Below are positions 7,648-15,792 of a stretch of 64,000 bases of DNA, piece by piece. Made by a program: the position numbers and the translations under genes. The notes under the pieces were generated by a model. That model saw only the letters and a program-made list of their open reading frames with translations. It was not told the DNA's origin and made no database searches. The stretch's first letter is position 1, and every line of letters starts with the position of its first letter. Source of the stretch: Brevundimonas vesicularis (lineage in GTDB: Bacteria > Pseudomonadota > Alphaproteobacteria > Caulobacterales > Caulobacteraceae); assembly GCF_027105095.1 (NCBI RefSeq), contig NZ_CP114278.1, positions 2,108,001 to 2,172,000 of the forward strand. Reading direction: 5' to 3'.

Positions 7648-9104
7648 GCGAGAAGCGCATGTTCTGGCGCGGCGTCTGGGGCTATCTGCCGGCCCAGATC
7701 GTCCAGGGGGTCGTCGGGTTCCTGACGATCTTCGTCTTCACGCGCCTGCTCAGCGCCGACGACTTCGGCCATTACGCCCTGGCGTTTTCGGTCACGACCC
7801 TGGCCCACACCGTGACGTTCACCTGGCTGGAAGCGTCGATGGCGCGCTTCTGGGCGGCCGAGCGCACACCCGAGGGAATGGCGACCCATTTCGCCAGTCT
7901 GTACCGCACGTCGTTCACGATCATCGCCGTCTTCACCCCGATCGCGGCCCTGATCGTGTGGCTGGCGCCGCTGACGCCGGCGTTCAAGATCGCCGTCGCC
8001 TTCGGCCTGGCCGGCGCGCCGGTGCGCAACCTCGCGAAGCTGGCGCAGGAGCGGTATCGCGCGGCGGGCGAGGTGTCGAAATCCGCCGCCGTGGACATCG
8101 GCGTCGCCATCCTGGGCTTTTTGGTCGGGGCCGGGTTCGCACTGGCCGGCGCCGGCGCGGCCTCGCCACTGCTGGGCCTGGCCATCGCGCCCTTGTTCGC
8201 CCTGCCCTTCATCCTGCCGGGCGAGTTGCGTCAGTCGACGGGCGGTACCGTGGATCGCACGCGGCTGAAGGCCTATGCCCTCTACGGCTATCCGATCGCG
8301 GCGTCGCTGATGCTGGCGCTGGTGCTGGCCTCGACGGATCGGTTCCTGCTGGCCGCCTTCATGGATGCGGCGGCGGTCGGCGCCTATCACGCCAGCTACA
8401 GCCTGGCGAACCGGACGCTGGACATCATCTTCATCTGGCTGGGTGCAGCGGGCGCGCCGGCCATGGTCATGGCGCTGGAGCGCGGCGGGCGCGAGGCGCT
8501 GCGTCAGACGGCCATCGAGCAAGGTTCGACCCTTATCCTGATCGGCCTGCCCGCAGCCGTCGGCTTGTCGCTGGTCGCGCGACCGCTGGCGGAGTTGATG
8601 ATCGGCCAGGATCTGCGCGCCGCCGCTGCACTGGTGACGCCGTGGATCGCCGCCTCATCCTTCCTGTCAGGGATGATCGCCTACTATTTCGGCTTCGGCT
8701 TCACGCTTGGAAAAAAGACCGGGCTGCTGCTGGTGACGATGGCGATTCCGGCTCTTTGCAACGTCGCGCTGAACCTGTTGTTGATCCCGCGCATGGGTGT
8801 GACGGGCGCCGCCGTCTCGACCGCCGCCAGCTTCGCCATCGGCCTGATCGCCTGTATCCTGCTCAGCCGCCGCGCCATCGCCCTGCCAATGCCGTGGGAG
8901 GCGCTGATCCGTTGCGGGATCGCGTCCGCCGTCATGGCCGGGGTCGTATGGATGCTGCCGCCCATCGGCGGTTTCGTGGAGCTGATGCTGGACGCCAGTG
9001 TGGGCGGTCTCGTCTATGCCGTCGTCGCCCTGACGCTGAACGCCGCCGGGGTGCGTAACGTCCTGCTGCGCCTGATCCGCGCGCGCCGGAGTGTGCCGGC
9101 ATGA
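7644..9104 (+). CDS. Polysaccharide flippase (Wzx/MATE-like)
   Basis: Likely flips the lipid-linked oligosaccharide across the inner membrane. About 486 residues with around 12-14 hydrophobic segments through the whole length. The N-terminal [26 protein letters not shown] with DFGHYALAF is typical of the polysaccharide-transport (RfbX/Wzx) family. Start: TTG at 7644, which overlaps the preceding stop (TTGA), or ATG at 7659. It is followed by ATGA overlap with the next glycosyltransferase. It corresponds in position to hfsF of holdfast clusters, but I do not assign that name. Confidence 0.85.
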   Translation: MSEKRMFWRGVWGYLPAQIVQGVVGFLTIFVFTRLLSADDFGHYALAFSVTTLAHTVTFTWLEASMARFWAAERTPEGMATHFASLYRTSFTIIAVFTPIAALIVWLAPLTPAFKIAVAFGLAGAPVRNLAKLAQERYRAAGEVSKSAAVDIGVAILGFLVGAGFALAGAGAASPLLGLAIAPLFALPFILPGELRQSTGGTVDRTRLKAYALYGYPIAASLMLALVLASTDRFLLAAFMDAAAVGAYHASYSLANRTLDIIFIWLGAAGAPAMVMALERGGREALRQTAIEQGSTLILIGLPAAVGLSLVARPLAELMIGQDLRAAAALVTPWIAASSFLSGMIAYYFGFGFTLGKKTGLLLVTMAIPALCNVALNLLLIPRMGVTGAAVSTAASFAIGLIACILLSRRAIALPMPWEALIRCGIASAVMAGVVWMLPPIGGFVELMLDASVGGLVYAVVALTLNAAGVRNVLLRLIRARRSVPA

Positions 9105-10033
9105 GCGCCCATATCCACGACAACGCTGCTTGGTCTCAGGCGGCGCCGACGATCTCGGTCCTGATCCCCTTCCTGCGCGACGATCCGCAAAGACTGCTTC
9201 GTCAACTAGACACCGAGGCCGCCGCCATGTCCGGCGCCGTCGAGCTGATCCTGCTGGACGACGGCACCGCAGACGCTGATCTGACGACCCGGCTTCAGGC
9301 GACCATCGACGCCCTGCATCTGCCCGCCCGTCTCATCACCCTGGCCGCCAACGAAGGCCGCGCCAGGGGGCGCAACCGCCTGACCACCGCCGCTCGGGGC
9401 GAGGCCTATCTGTTCCTCGACAGCGACATGCGGCCAGATACGGCGGCCTTCCTACAAAACTGGCTGCGCCTGGTCACTGACAAAGCGCCCGCCGTAGCCT
9501 TCGGCGGCTTCTCGCTGGATCAAGCGCCGACCGACGCGCGGTTCGCCGTTCACCGCGCACTGTCCGGCGCCTCGGAATGCCTGTCCGCGTCCCAGCGCGC
9601 CCTGACGGCCGAGAAATACGTCTACACCTCCAATCTGCTGGTGCGCCGCGACGTATTCGCCGCCGAATCCTTCGATTCCGGTTTCAACGGCTGGGGCTGG
9701 GAGGACGTGGAGTGGGCCATGCGCGTTTCCCGCCGCTTTCACGTCGTCCATATCGACAATCCCGCCACCCATATGGGCCTGGACACGGTCGAGGATCTGG
9801 CGCGCAAGTTCGATCAGGGCGCCGGCAACTTCGCCCGCGTCGTCGCCCTGCACCCCGCCATCGTCCAGACCTATCCCAGCTACAAGGCCGCGCGCGCCCT
9901 GAAACGCCTGCCCGCCCTGCCCTTTGCGCGCCGCATGATGAAACAGGCCGCCCTGACGGTGGCCCTGCCGGTCAAGGCCCGCGCCTTCGCGCTCAGACTC
10001 TACCGCGCCGCCGTCTATGCGGACGTCGTCTAA
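9101..10033 (+). CDS. Family 2 glycosyltransferase
   Basis: Predicted GT-A glycosyltransferase that extends the lipid-linked glycan. 310 residues. It opens SVLIPFLRDD with the nucleotide-sugar segment LILLDDGT; the metal-binding DxD reads FLDSDM (about residues 106-111), and GWGWEDVEWAMR near residue 205 matches the catalytic ED region of GT2 enzymes. Starts inside the flippase stop (ATGA), so translation is coupled. The sugar and linkage cannot be told from sequence. Confidence 0.86.
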   Translation: MSAHIHDNAAWSQAAPTISVLIPFLRDDPQRLLRQLDTEAAAMSGAVELILLDDGTADADLTTRLQATIDALHLPARLITLAANEGRARGRNRLTTAARGEAYLFLDSDMRPDTAAFLQNWLRLVTDKAPAVAFGGFSLDQAPTDARFAVHRALSGASECLSASQRALTAEKYVYTSNLLVRRDVFAAESFDSGFNGWGWEDVEWAMRVSRRFHVVHIDNPATHMGLDTVEDLARKFDQGAGNFARVVALHPAIVQTYPSYKAARALKRLPALPFARRMMKQAALTVALPVKARAFALRLYRAAVYADVV

Positions 10034-10034
10034 T

Positions 10035-10967
10035 ATGCGCGACGTCGCCGTCATCATCCCGACCCTGTGCCGCCCCGAAAACTTGGAGCGGGCTTTGCGC
10101 TCCGTCTTCGTCCAGGTCGGATCGCTGCATCGCGTCGCCGCCATCGTCGTCGCGGATAATGACCCGCTGGGGTCCGCCGCCCCCCTGATCGAACGGCTGC
10201 GCGCCGAGGCGCCCGTGCCCCTGACCTACGCCCACGCCCCCATCCCCGGTGTGGCGACGGCGCGCAACATCGGCCTGTCCGCCACCGACGCGACCCTGAT
10301 CGCCTTTCTGGACGACGACGAAGCCGCCTCTCCCGGCTGGCTCGCCGCCCTGCTGGACGCCCAAACGCAGACCGGCGCCGACGTCGTCTTTGGACCCATT
10401 CGCGGGCGGGTGCCGGAAAACATCGGCCGGACCACCGCCTATCTGGAGCGGTTCTTTGGCCGGAACGGCCCGCGCGAGACCGGCCTGACCGACGACATCC
10501 ACGGCTGCGGCAACAGTCTGATGGTGCGCGCGACCGCCCTGCCCGGCGACGCCCCGTTCGATGTCGCCATGAACGAGACGGGCGGCGAGGACGACCGGCT
10601 GTTCACCGCCCTGTCGGCACGCGGCGGCCGCTTCGGCTGGGCTGCTGACGCCTGGGTCGACGAGTTCGCCCCGCCCCATCGCGCCACGCTGAACTACGCC
10701 CTGACCCGCGCCTTCGCCTATGGCCAGAGCCCGACGCAGATGGCCGCCGACCGCCGCGACTGGCCCGGCGTCATCAAATGGATGCTGGTCGGACTGGTCC
10801 AGACCGCGCTCTGGGGCGCCGCGTCCGTCCTGTCAGCGATCCTGCGCCGACCCGACCGCGCGAACATCTATGACCGCTGCGCGCGCGGCCTCGGCAAGGT
10901 GTTCTGGACCAAAGGCTTCGAGCCGAAACTCTATGGTTCGGCGATGCTGTCGCGGTCAGACGTCTGA
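10035..10967 (+). CDS. Family 2 glycosyltransferase
   Basis: 310 residues, second GT2 enzyme of the operon, beginning one base after the previous stop. AVIIPTLCRPENLERALRSV is followed by VVADND, the DxD-like FLDDDEAASPGWL (about residues 95-107) and GGEDDRLFTALSARG (ED motif). A hydrophobic segment near the C-terminus (about residues 244-262) could anchor it to the membrane. It differs enough from its neighbour that the two probably add different sugars. Last gene of the operon; it converges on the MFS gene at 11060. Confidence 0.85.
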   Translation: MRDVAVIIPTLCRPENLERALRSVFVQVGSLHRVAAIVVADNDPLGSAAPLIERLRAEAPVPLTYAHAPIPGVATARNIGLSATDATLIAFLDDDEAASPGWLAALLDAQTQTGADVVFGPIRGRVPENIGRTTAYLERFFGRNGPRETGLTDDIHGCGNSLMVRATALPGDAPFDVAMNETGGEDDRLFTALSARGGRFGWAADAWVDEFAPPHRATLNYALTRAFAYGQSPTQMAADRRDWPGVIKWMLVGLVQTALWGAASVLSAILRRPDRANIYDRCARGLGKVFWTKGFEPKLYGSAMLSRSDV

Positions 10968-11059
10968 CGCAGACAAATGGCCGTAGCGATGAAATCGAAG
11001 TCGCGCCCTTCCTGAAGCGTGACACCATTCGGATCACGTCATCGGACCAGCAGAGCCGC

Positions 11060-12322
11060 CTATTTGGAGCGCTCCAACACAGGGGTTGATCGAAACAGGC
11101 TCATGACAACGACGGCGACGGCGAAACACGCGGCCGCTGCGACATAAAGGCCGCGAACATCAGCGCCGGAACGCTCGAGAATGAGGGCGGCGACCGGGGC
11201 CATCGCCTGAGGCAGGGCGACCGCCAGGTTGTTCAACCCCATGTCTCGCCCGCGATTGTCCTGCGTGGGAAGAGCATCCGCCATCAACCCCATCTCCACG
11301 GATCCATAGGCGCCTTGGCCCAAGCCATAGACCGCGAGGGCGAGAACCGCCGTTGTCCAGGAAGGCGCGATCGCCAGCACGGCGGTCGCCCCACACAGCA
11401 ACAGCGCTCCCATCAGCGCGACAGGCTGTCGCCAGATTATCCGCCGCCCAAACACGGCGATGGCCCCCGCGACGACCACGACACTCACAAAGGCGATGCC
11501 CGTGAGCAAGGCATGCGCGCGTTCCGGTGAGCGACCGGGCCATCCCACCGCGTCTGTGACGAAATACAGCAGATACATGCTGACCAGGGCGTAACCTGTC
11601 GCGATGAAGAGCCGCCCGGTCCAGACCACGGCGAAGTTTCGCGATCTGAATGGCGCGATGAACGAGCCTATGCCGCCGGAAACGGAGGGTTGCGGCGTTT
11701 CTGGTCGCTCAGAACAGGGCGGCTCGTCGTAAACGACCAGGAAGATGACAGCCGCGCCGAGAAGAATGCCGGCCAGGAGCGCTAATCGTCCGGGCTCATA
11801 CTGAGGCCCGAGCGCCATCAGGCTGGACCCCAGCGCAACCGCGAGCGGATACGACAGGCCCAGCATCGCAGAGACGGTGCTTCTCAAGGCGATCGGCACG
11901 CGATCTGCAAACACCGCTGAAAGCGGCGCCATCAGAACGTTGAAGGCGAGTTGAAACCCGATCAAGGCCCAGACGAACTCACCCGGCGTCGACGACCGCC
12001 ATATGCCGACATAGCTCAACACCGTCAGGAGGGCGCCCAACGCGATCCAAGGCCTCCGACGCCCGAACCGCGACGTAGTCCTATCGCTGATGGTCCCCAT
12101 GAGAACATTGGCGGCGGCAGCCGTAACGGCGCCCCAGAACATCGCGCGGCTCAGGATTTCCGTTTTGGAGCCAGCATCCAGCCCGGCCGCATGGATCGGC
12201 GCGATGATCTGGAAAAGGGGCGCCAGGCCAATGAAGGCGGCCAGAAAGAGCACCAAATACGCCGCAACGACCAGACGCGTGCGGCGGGGATGGGAATAAG
12301 TTGAAACTTCGCCCTCCTCCAT
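11060..12322 (-). CDS. MFS sugar transporter
   Basis: 420 residues with about 12 hydrophobic segments. A loop between the second and third helices, SDRTTSRFGRRRPWI, is the signature of the glycoside-pentoside-hexuronide (GPH) and related sugar:cation symporters. Probably carries a mono- or disaccharide across the inner membrane. It is divergent from the GH9 gene, and a LacI-type operator (12430) lies midway between them, so both could be controlled together. The substrate is inferred from context, not from sequence. Confidence 0.78.
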   Translation of the reverse strand: MEEGEVSTYSHPRRTRLVVAAYLVLFLAAFIGLAPLFQIIAPIHAAGLDAGSKTEILSRAMFWGAVTAAAANVLMGTISDRTTSRFGRRRPWIALGALLTVLSYVGIWRSSTPGEFVWALIGFQLAFNVLMAPLSAVFADRVPIALRSTVSAMLGLSYPLAVALGSSLMALGPQYEPGRLALLAGILLGAAVIFLVVYDEPPCSERPETPQPSVSGGIGSFIAPFRSRNFAVVWTGRLFIATGYALVSMYLLYFVTDAVGWPGRSPERAHALLTGIAFVSVVVVAGAIAVFGRRIIWRQPVALMGALLLCGATAVLAIAPSWTTAVLALAVYGLGQGAYGSVEMGLMADALPTQDNRGRDMGLNNLAVALPQAMAPVAALILERSGADVRGLYVAAAACFAVAVVVMSLFRSTPVLERSK

Positions 12323-12429
12323 CGAACGACCCTCGCCTCTATGACACGAGCCCCGACGCGCTTGCTAGCACGATCACCGCGTCATCCAGCCTCACCGGCT
12401 GCAACACAAAGCGATCACGCCGCATCTTG

Positions 12430-12443
12430 TGACAACGCTGTCA
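12430..12443. promoter_or_regulatory. LacI-family operator (GH9/MFS)
   Basis: TGACAACGCTGTCA differs at one base from the perfect palindrome TGACAGCGCTGTCA found upstream of the GH3 gene. It lies 88 bp before the GH9 start and 107 bp before the MFS start. Binding by the LacI-family protein at 18471 is inferred from the shared pattern. Confidence 0.62.
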
Positions 12444-12531
12444 GCTGTTAGTGTTTTTGGAAAGATGGTGCGGCACGCCGACGCGTATTGGTGTCGCGCG
12501 TGAACGAAAACAGGCCTTGAGGGAGGGTGGT

Positions 12532-14388
12532 ATGAGAAAGAGAGTGACGGCGAGCGTTGCGGCCATGGCCTTGGCGGCCGGCTTTGGCGCGGCGCACGCC
12601 GAACCTGACGCCAACGGCGTTCGCATGAACCAGGTCGGCTTCGAAACCCAAGGGCCGAAGACGGCCACCGTCGAGGACCAGACGGCCCGTCCCCTGCCCT
12701 GGCGGATCGTCAATCGCTCCGGCGCCGTCGTCGCTCAGGGCGCGTCGAAAGTCTTCGGCCAAGACGCCGCCTCTGGACAGAGCGTCCACACGGTCGATTT
12801 TCAGTCGCTGCAGACGGACGGCGATGGCTACCGTCTGATCGTGGGATCGCACGAAAGCCGCCCCTTCTCGATTCAGCAGCATCCGCACGCGCGACTGAAG
12901 TACGACGCCCTGGCCTATTTTTATCAGAACCGAGCGGGCGTGCCGATCCTGGGGGATCATGTCGCGCGGCCGGATCTGGCGCGCGCGGCCGGTCACCCGC
13001 ACGAGGTCGCCGCCTGTTTCTCGGGCGCGGACACGGCCGGAGTGGTCTGGCCCGGGTGCGACTATACGCTGGACGTCACGGGCGGCTGGTATGACGCCGG
13101 CGATCACGGAAAATACGTCGTCAACGGCGGCATCTCGGTCTGGATGCTGCTGAATGCCTACGAACGCGCCATGGCCAAGGGGGGATCCGGCGCAAGCGCC
13201 TTTACGGACGGCAAGGTCGATATTCCGGAGGCCGGAAACGGCGTCAACGATCTGCTCGACGAGGCGCGATATGAGATCGAGTTCCTGCTGAAGGTGCAGA
13301 TCGCCGACGGCGTGAAGTTGAAGGTCCCGGTCGGCGCCCAGGCGCCGGGTCAGCCGCTGACCCTGACCGAGATCGACGCCGGCGGCATGGTCCATCACAA
13401 GGTGCATGATGCGCAGTGGACGGGCCTGCCGATGGCCCCGGCGGACGATCCCCAGCCGCGCCTTCTCTATCCGCCCAGCACAGCCTCAACGCTCAATCTC
13501 GCCGCCGTCGGCGCCCAATGCGCGCGGATCTGGCGTGACATCGATCCGGCGTTCGCGCGCCAGTGTCTGACGGCATCGCAGCGCGCCTTCCGCGCGGCGC
13601 TGCGCAATCGCGACGTTCGGGCCGGAGAGAATTTCGCCGGCGGCGGCGCCTATGGCGACCAAGACTTCTCGGACGAGTTCTATTGGGCCACGGCCGAGCT
13701 TTTGGCGACCACGCGCAATCCAGCCTATCTGACCGCGCTGAAGACCTCGCCCTATTATCTGGGCGGACCGCTGTCGGGCAAAAGCGCGACTGGTGATCCG
13801 GGCTTCTCCTGGACGGCGTCGCTGGGATCGCTGACGCTGGCGACCGTGCCCGACGTTCTGCCGCCGGAGGATCTTGTGACCGTGCGCGCCAACATCGTGG
13901 CGGCGGCACGCGCCTATGTCGACGCCGGCTATGGTCAGGGCTACGGCCTGCCGGTATCGGGCGTGAATTACGAATGGGGCTCGAACGGCGCCCTGATGAG
14001 CCGGGCCGTGATCCTAGGCTCTGCGTTCGACTACACCGGCGACTGGAATTTCCGCAACGCAGTGATCTGGTCCTTGGACTATATCCTCGGCCGTAATCCG
14101 ATGGATCGGTCCTATGTGACCGGCTACGGCGACCGGCCAGTCCAGAACCCGCACCATCGCTTTTGGGCGCATCAGGCCGACCCGGCCTATCCCATGCCCC
14201 CGGCAGGCGCCCTGTCGGGCGGGCCGAACAATCAGGCCATGATCGACGACGTGGCCAAGACCCTGATCGGCAAATGCGCGGCCCAGACCTGCTGGGCCGA
14301 CGACATCAACGCCTATGCCCTGAACGAAGTGGCCATCAACTGGAACGCGCCCCTGGTCTGGGTCGCCGCCTTCATCGACGATCGCTGA
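12532..14388 (+). CDS. Glycoside hydrolase family 9
   Basis: Predicted endoglucanase or exo-beta-glucosidase on beta-glucans or cello-oligosaccharides; inverting mechanism. 618 residues. Sec signal peptide ending near AHA (residues 21-23), N-terminal Ig-like domain (about 25-115), then the catalytic (alpha/alpha)6 barrel. GGWYDAGDHGKY (184-195) holds the paired catalytic aspartates D188 and D191; NPHHRFWAH and the C-terminal NEVAINWN with E599 complete the active site. No cellulose-binding module or dockerin. Located in the periplasm or outside. Regulated probably through the operator at 12430. Confidence 0.9.
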   Translation: MRKRVTASVAAMALAAGFGAAHAEPDANGVRMNQVGFETQGPKTATVEDQTARPLPWRIVNRSGAVVAQGASKVFGQDAASGQSVHTVDFQSLQTDGDGYRLIVGSHESRPFSIQQHPHARLKYDALAYFYQNRAGVPILGDHVARPDLARAAGHPHEVAACFSGADTAGVVWPGCDYTLDVTGGWYDAGDHGKYVVNGGISVWMLLNAYERAMAKGGSGASAFTDGKVDIPEAGNGVNDLLDEARYEIEFLLKVQIADGVKLKVPVGAQAPGQPLTLTEIDAGGMVHHKVHDAQWTGLPMAPADDPQPRLLYPPSTASTLNLAAVGAQCARIWRDIDPAFARQCLTASQRAFRAALRNRDVRAGENFAGGGAYGDQDFSDEFYWATAELLATTRNPAYLTALKTSPYYLGGPLSGKSATGDPGFSWTASLGSLTLATVPDVLPPEDLVTVRANIVAAARAYVDAGYGQGYGLPVSGVNYEWGSNGALMSRAVILGSAFDYTGDWNFRNAVIWSLDYILGRNPMDRSYVTGYGDRPVQNPHHRFWAHQADPAYPMPPAGALSGGPNNQAMIDDVAKTLIGKCAAQTCWADDINAYALNEVAINWNAPLVWVAAFIDDR

Positions 14389-14420
14389 CGGGATCGATGG
14401 CCTAGATCGAGGCGCCGAGC

Positions 14421-14446
14421 CACCCGCCACGATTCCGTGGCGGGTG
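14421..14446. terminator. Stem-loop between convergent genes
   Basis: CACCCGCCAC (14421-14430) and GTGGCGGGTG (14437-14446) form a perfect 10-bp stem with a 6-base loop between the ends of GH9 and the antiporter gene. There is no long T-run on either side, so termination may be partial. Confidence 0.55.
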
Positions 14447-14502
14447 TGCGGTCTTCAAGCCTTGGGCGCCAGCAAGGACGTCTGGGCCAGATCGCGATCG
14501 GG

Positions 14503-15762
14503 CTAGTTGACCTGCCCCAGCTCGCCCCGCGCCCGCGCCTTTCTGCCGTAAACCCACTCGAACAGGGGCGAGGCCATCAGGGTGGTGATGATGGCCATCA
14601 GCACCAGGATTGAGAACAGGGCTGGGCCGATGACACCCTTTTGCAGGCCGATGTTGATGATGATCAGCTCCATCAGGCCGCGCGCGTTCATCAGGGCGCC
14701 GATGCCCATGGCCGTGGCGTTGTCCTGACCAGTCAGGCGGGCGGCGGCCCAGCAGGCGCCGCCCTTGGCCAGGATCGAGCCCAGCAGGATGACGACGGTC
14801 ACGGCCAACAGCCCCAGGCTGTTGACCATGGTCAGCTGTGTGTTCAGGCCCGAGAAGGTGAAGAACATTGGCAGCAGCACCAGCACGGCGAACGGCTCCA
14901 GCTGACGCTTGACCTCATCACTCAGCAAGCCGCGCGGCATGACGACGCCCAGGATGAATCCGCCGAAGACGGCATGGATGCCGACCGCGTCCATGGCCCA
15001 GGCGCTGAGCATGAACAGGATCAGCACGATCCCCAGCACGGTCGGGCTGAGCCGCCCTTCCCGCTCGACGATCCGGCCCAGCGGCGCCAGCATCTTCGGT
15101 CCCAGCGTCAGCATGAACAGGGCGAAGGCCCCGCCCCCCGCGATGGCCGTCACCGCCACCATCGGCCCCGCGCCGAAGCTGGCCAGGACGATGGCCAGAA
15201 CGCACCAGGCACCGGCGTCGTCGATGGCGCCCGCCGCCAGCGACAGCGAACCCAACCGCGTGCCGCTGAGCCCCCGCTCATGGATGATGCGCGCCAGCAT
15301 CGGGAAGGCGGTGATCGATATGGCCGCGCCCATGAACAGCATGGCCTGCCAGGTCTGGATCCCCTGCCCGAACAGACCCTCGGCGACCAGCCAGGGCGCA
15401 AGGGCGACAGCGACCAGGAAGGGCGCCGCCATGCCCGCCAGCGACACGGCGGCCGCGCTCTTCGCATTGGCCCTGAAGTGGTCGCGACGGAAGCCCAGCC
15501 CGACCAGGAACATGTAGAGGCCGACGCCCAACTGGGCGCCGACAAACAGGATCGACCGCGACTCCTTGGGAAACAGGGCCGCCTGAAGATCAGGCGCCAA
15601 CAGGCCGAACACCGATGGGCCCAGGATCACCCCGGCGATCATCTCGCCCACCACCTGCGGCTGGCCGAGGTAGCGTTTGGCCAGCCAGCCCACGATTCGG
15701 CAGGCGGCGATGATGATCGCCATCTGCAGGAAGAAGGCCACGCTCAGTTCAGCATTGGTCAT
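14503..15762 (-). CDS. Cation:proton antiporter (CPA2/Kef type)
   Basis: Inner-membrane sodium or potassium/proton exchanger. 419 residues with about 12-13 hydrophobic segments. GEMIAGVILGPSVFG near residue 39 and AISITAFPMLARII around 147-160, followed by GAIDDAGAWCVLAI, are the core motifs of the Na_H_Exchanger family; the DD pair is the expected ion-binding site. No C-terminal nucleotide-binding (TrkA-N) domain, so it is not a full KefB/C. It sits inside the sugar locus but has no operator-like site and no obvious role there. Confidence 0.88.
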   Translation of the reverse strand: MTNAELSVAFFLQMAIIIAACRIVGWLAKRYLGQPQVVGEMIAGVILGPSVFGLLAPDLQAALFPKESRSILFVGAQLGVGLYMFLVGLGFRRDHFRANAKSAAAVSLAGMAAPFLVAVALAPWLVAEGLFGQGIQTWQAMLFMGAAISITAFPMLARIIHERGLSGTRLGSLSLAAGAIDDAGAWCVLAIVLASFGAGPMVAVTAIAGGGAFALFMLTLGPKMLAPLGRIVEREGRLSPTVLGIVLILFMLSAWAMDAVGIHAVFGGFILGVVMPRGLLSDEVKRQLEPFAVLVLLPMFFTFSGLNTQLTMVNSLGLLAVTVVILLGSILAKGGACWAAARLTGQDNATAMGIGALMNARGLMELIIINIGLQKGVIGPALFSILVLMAIITTLMASPLFEWVYGRKARARGELGQVN

Positions 15763-15792
15763 GCGGCCGGTTCCCCCTTGGCGAGCGCCAGC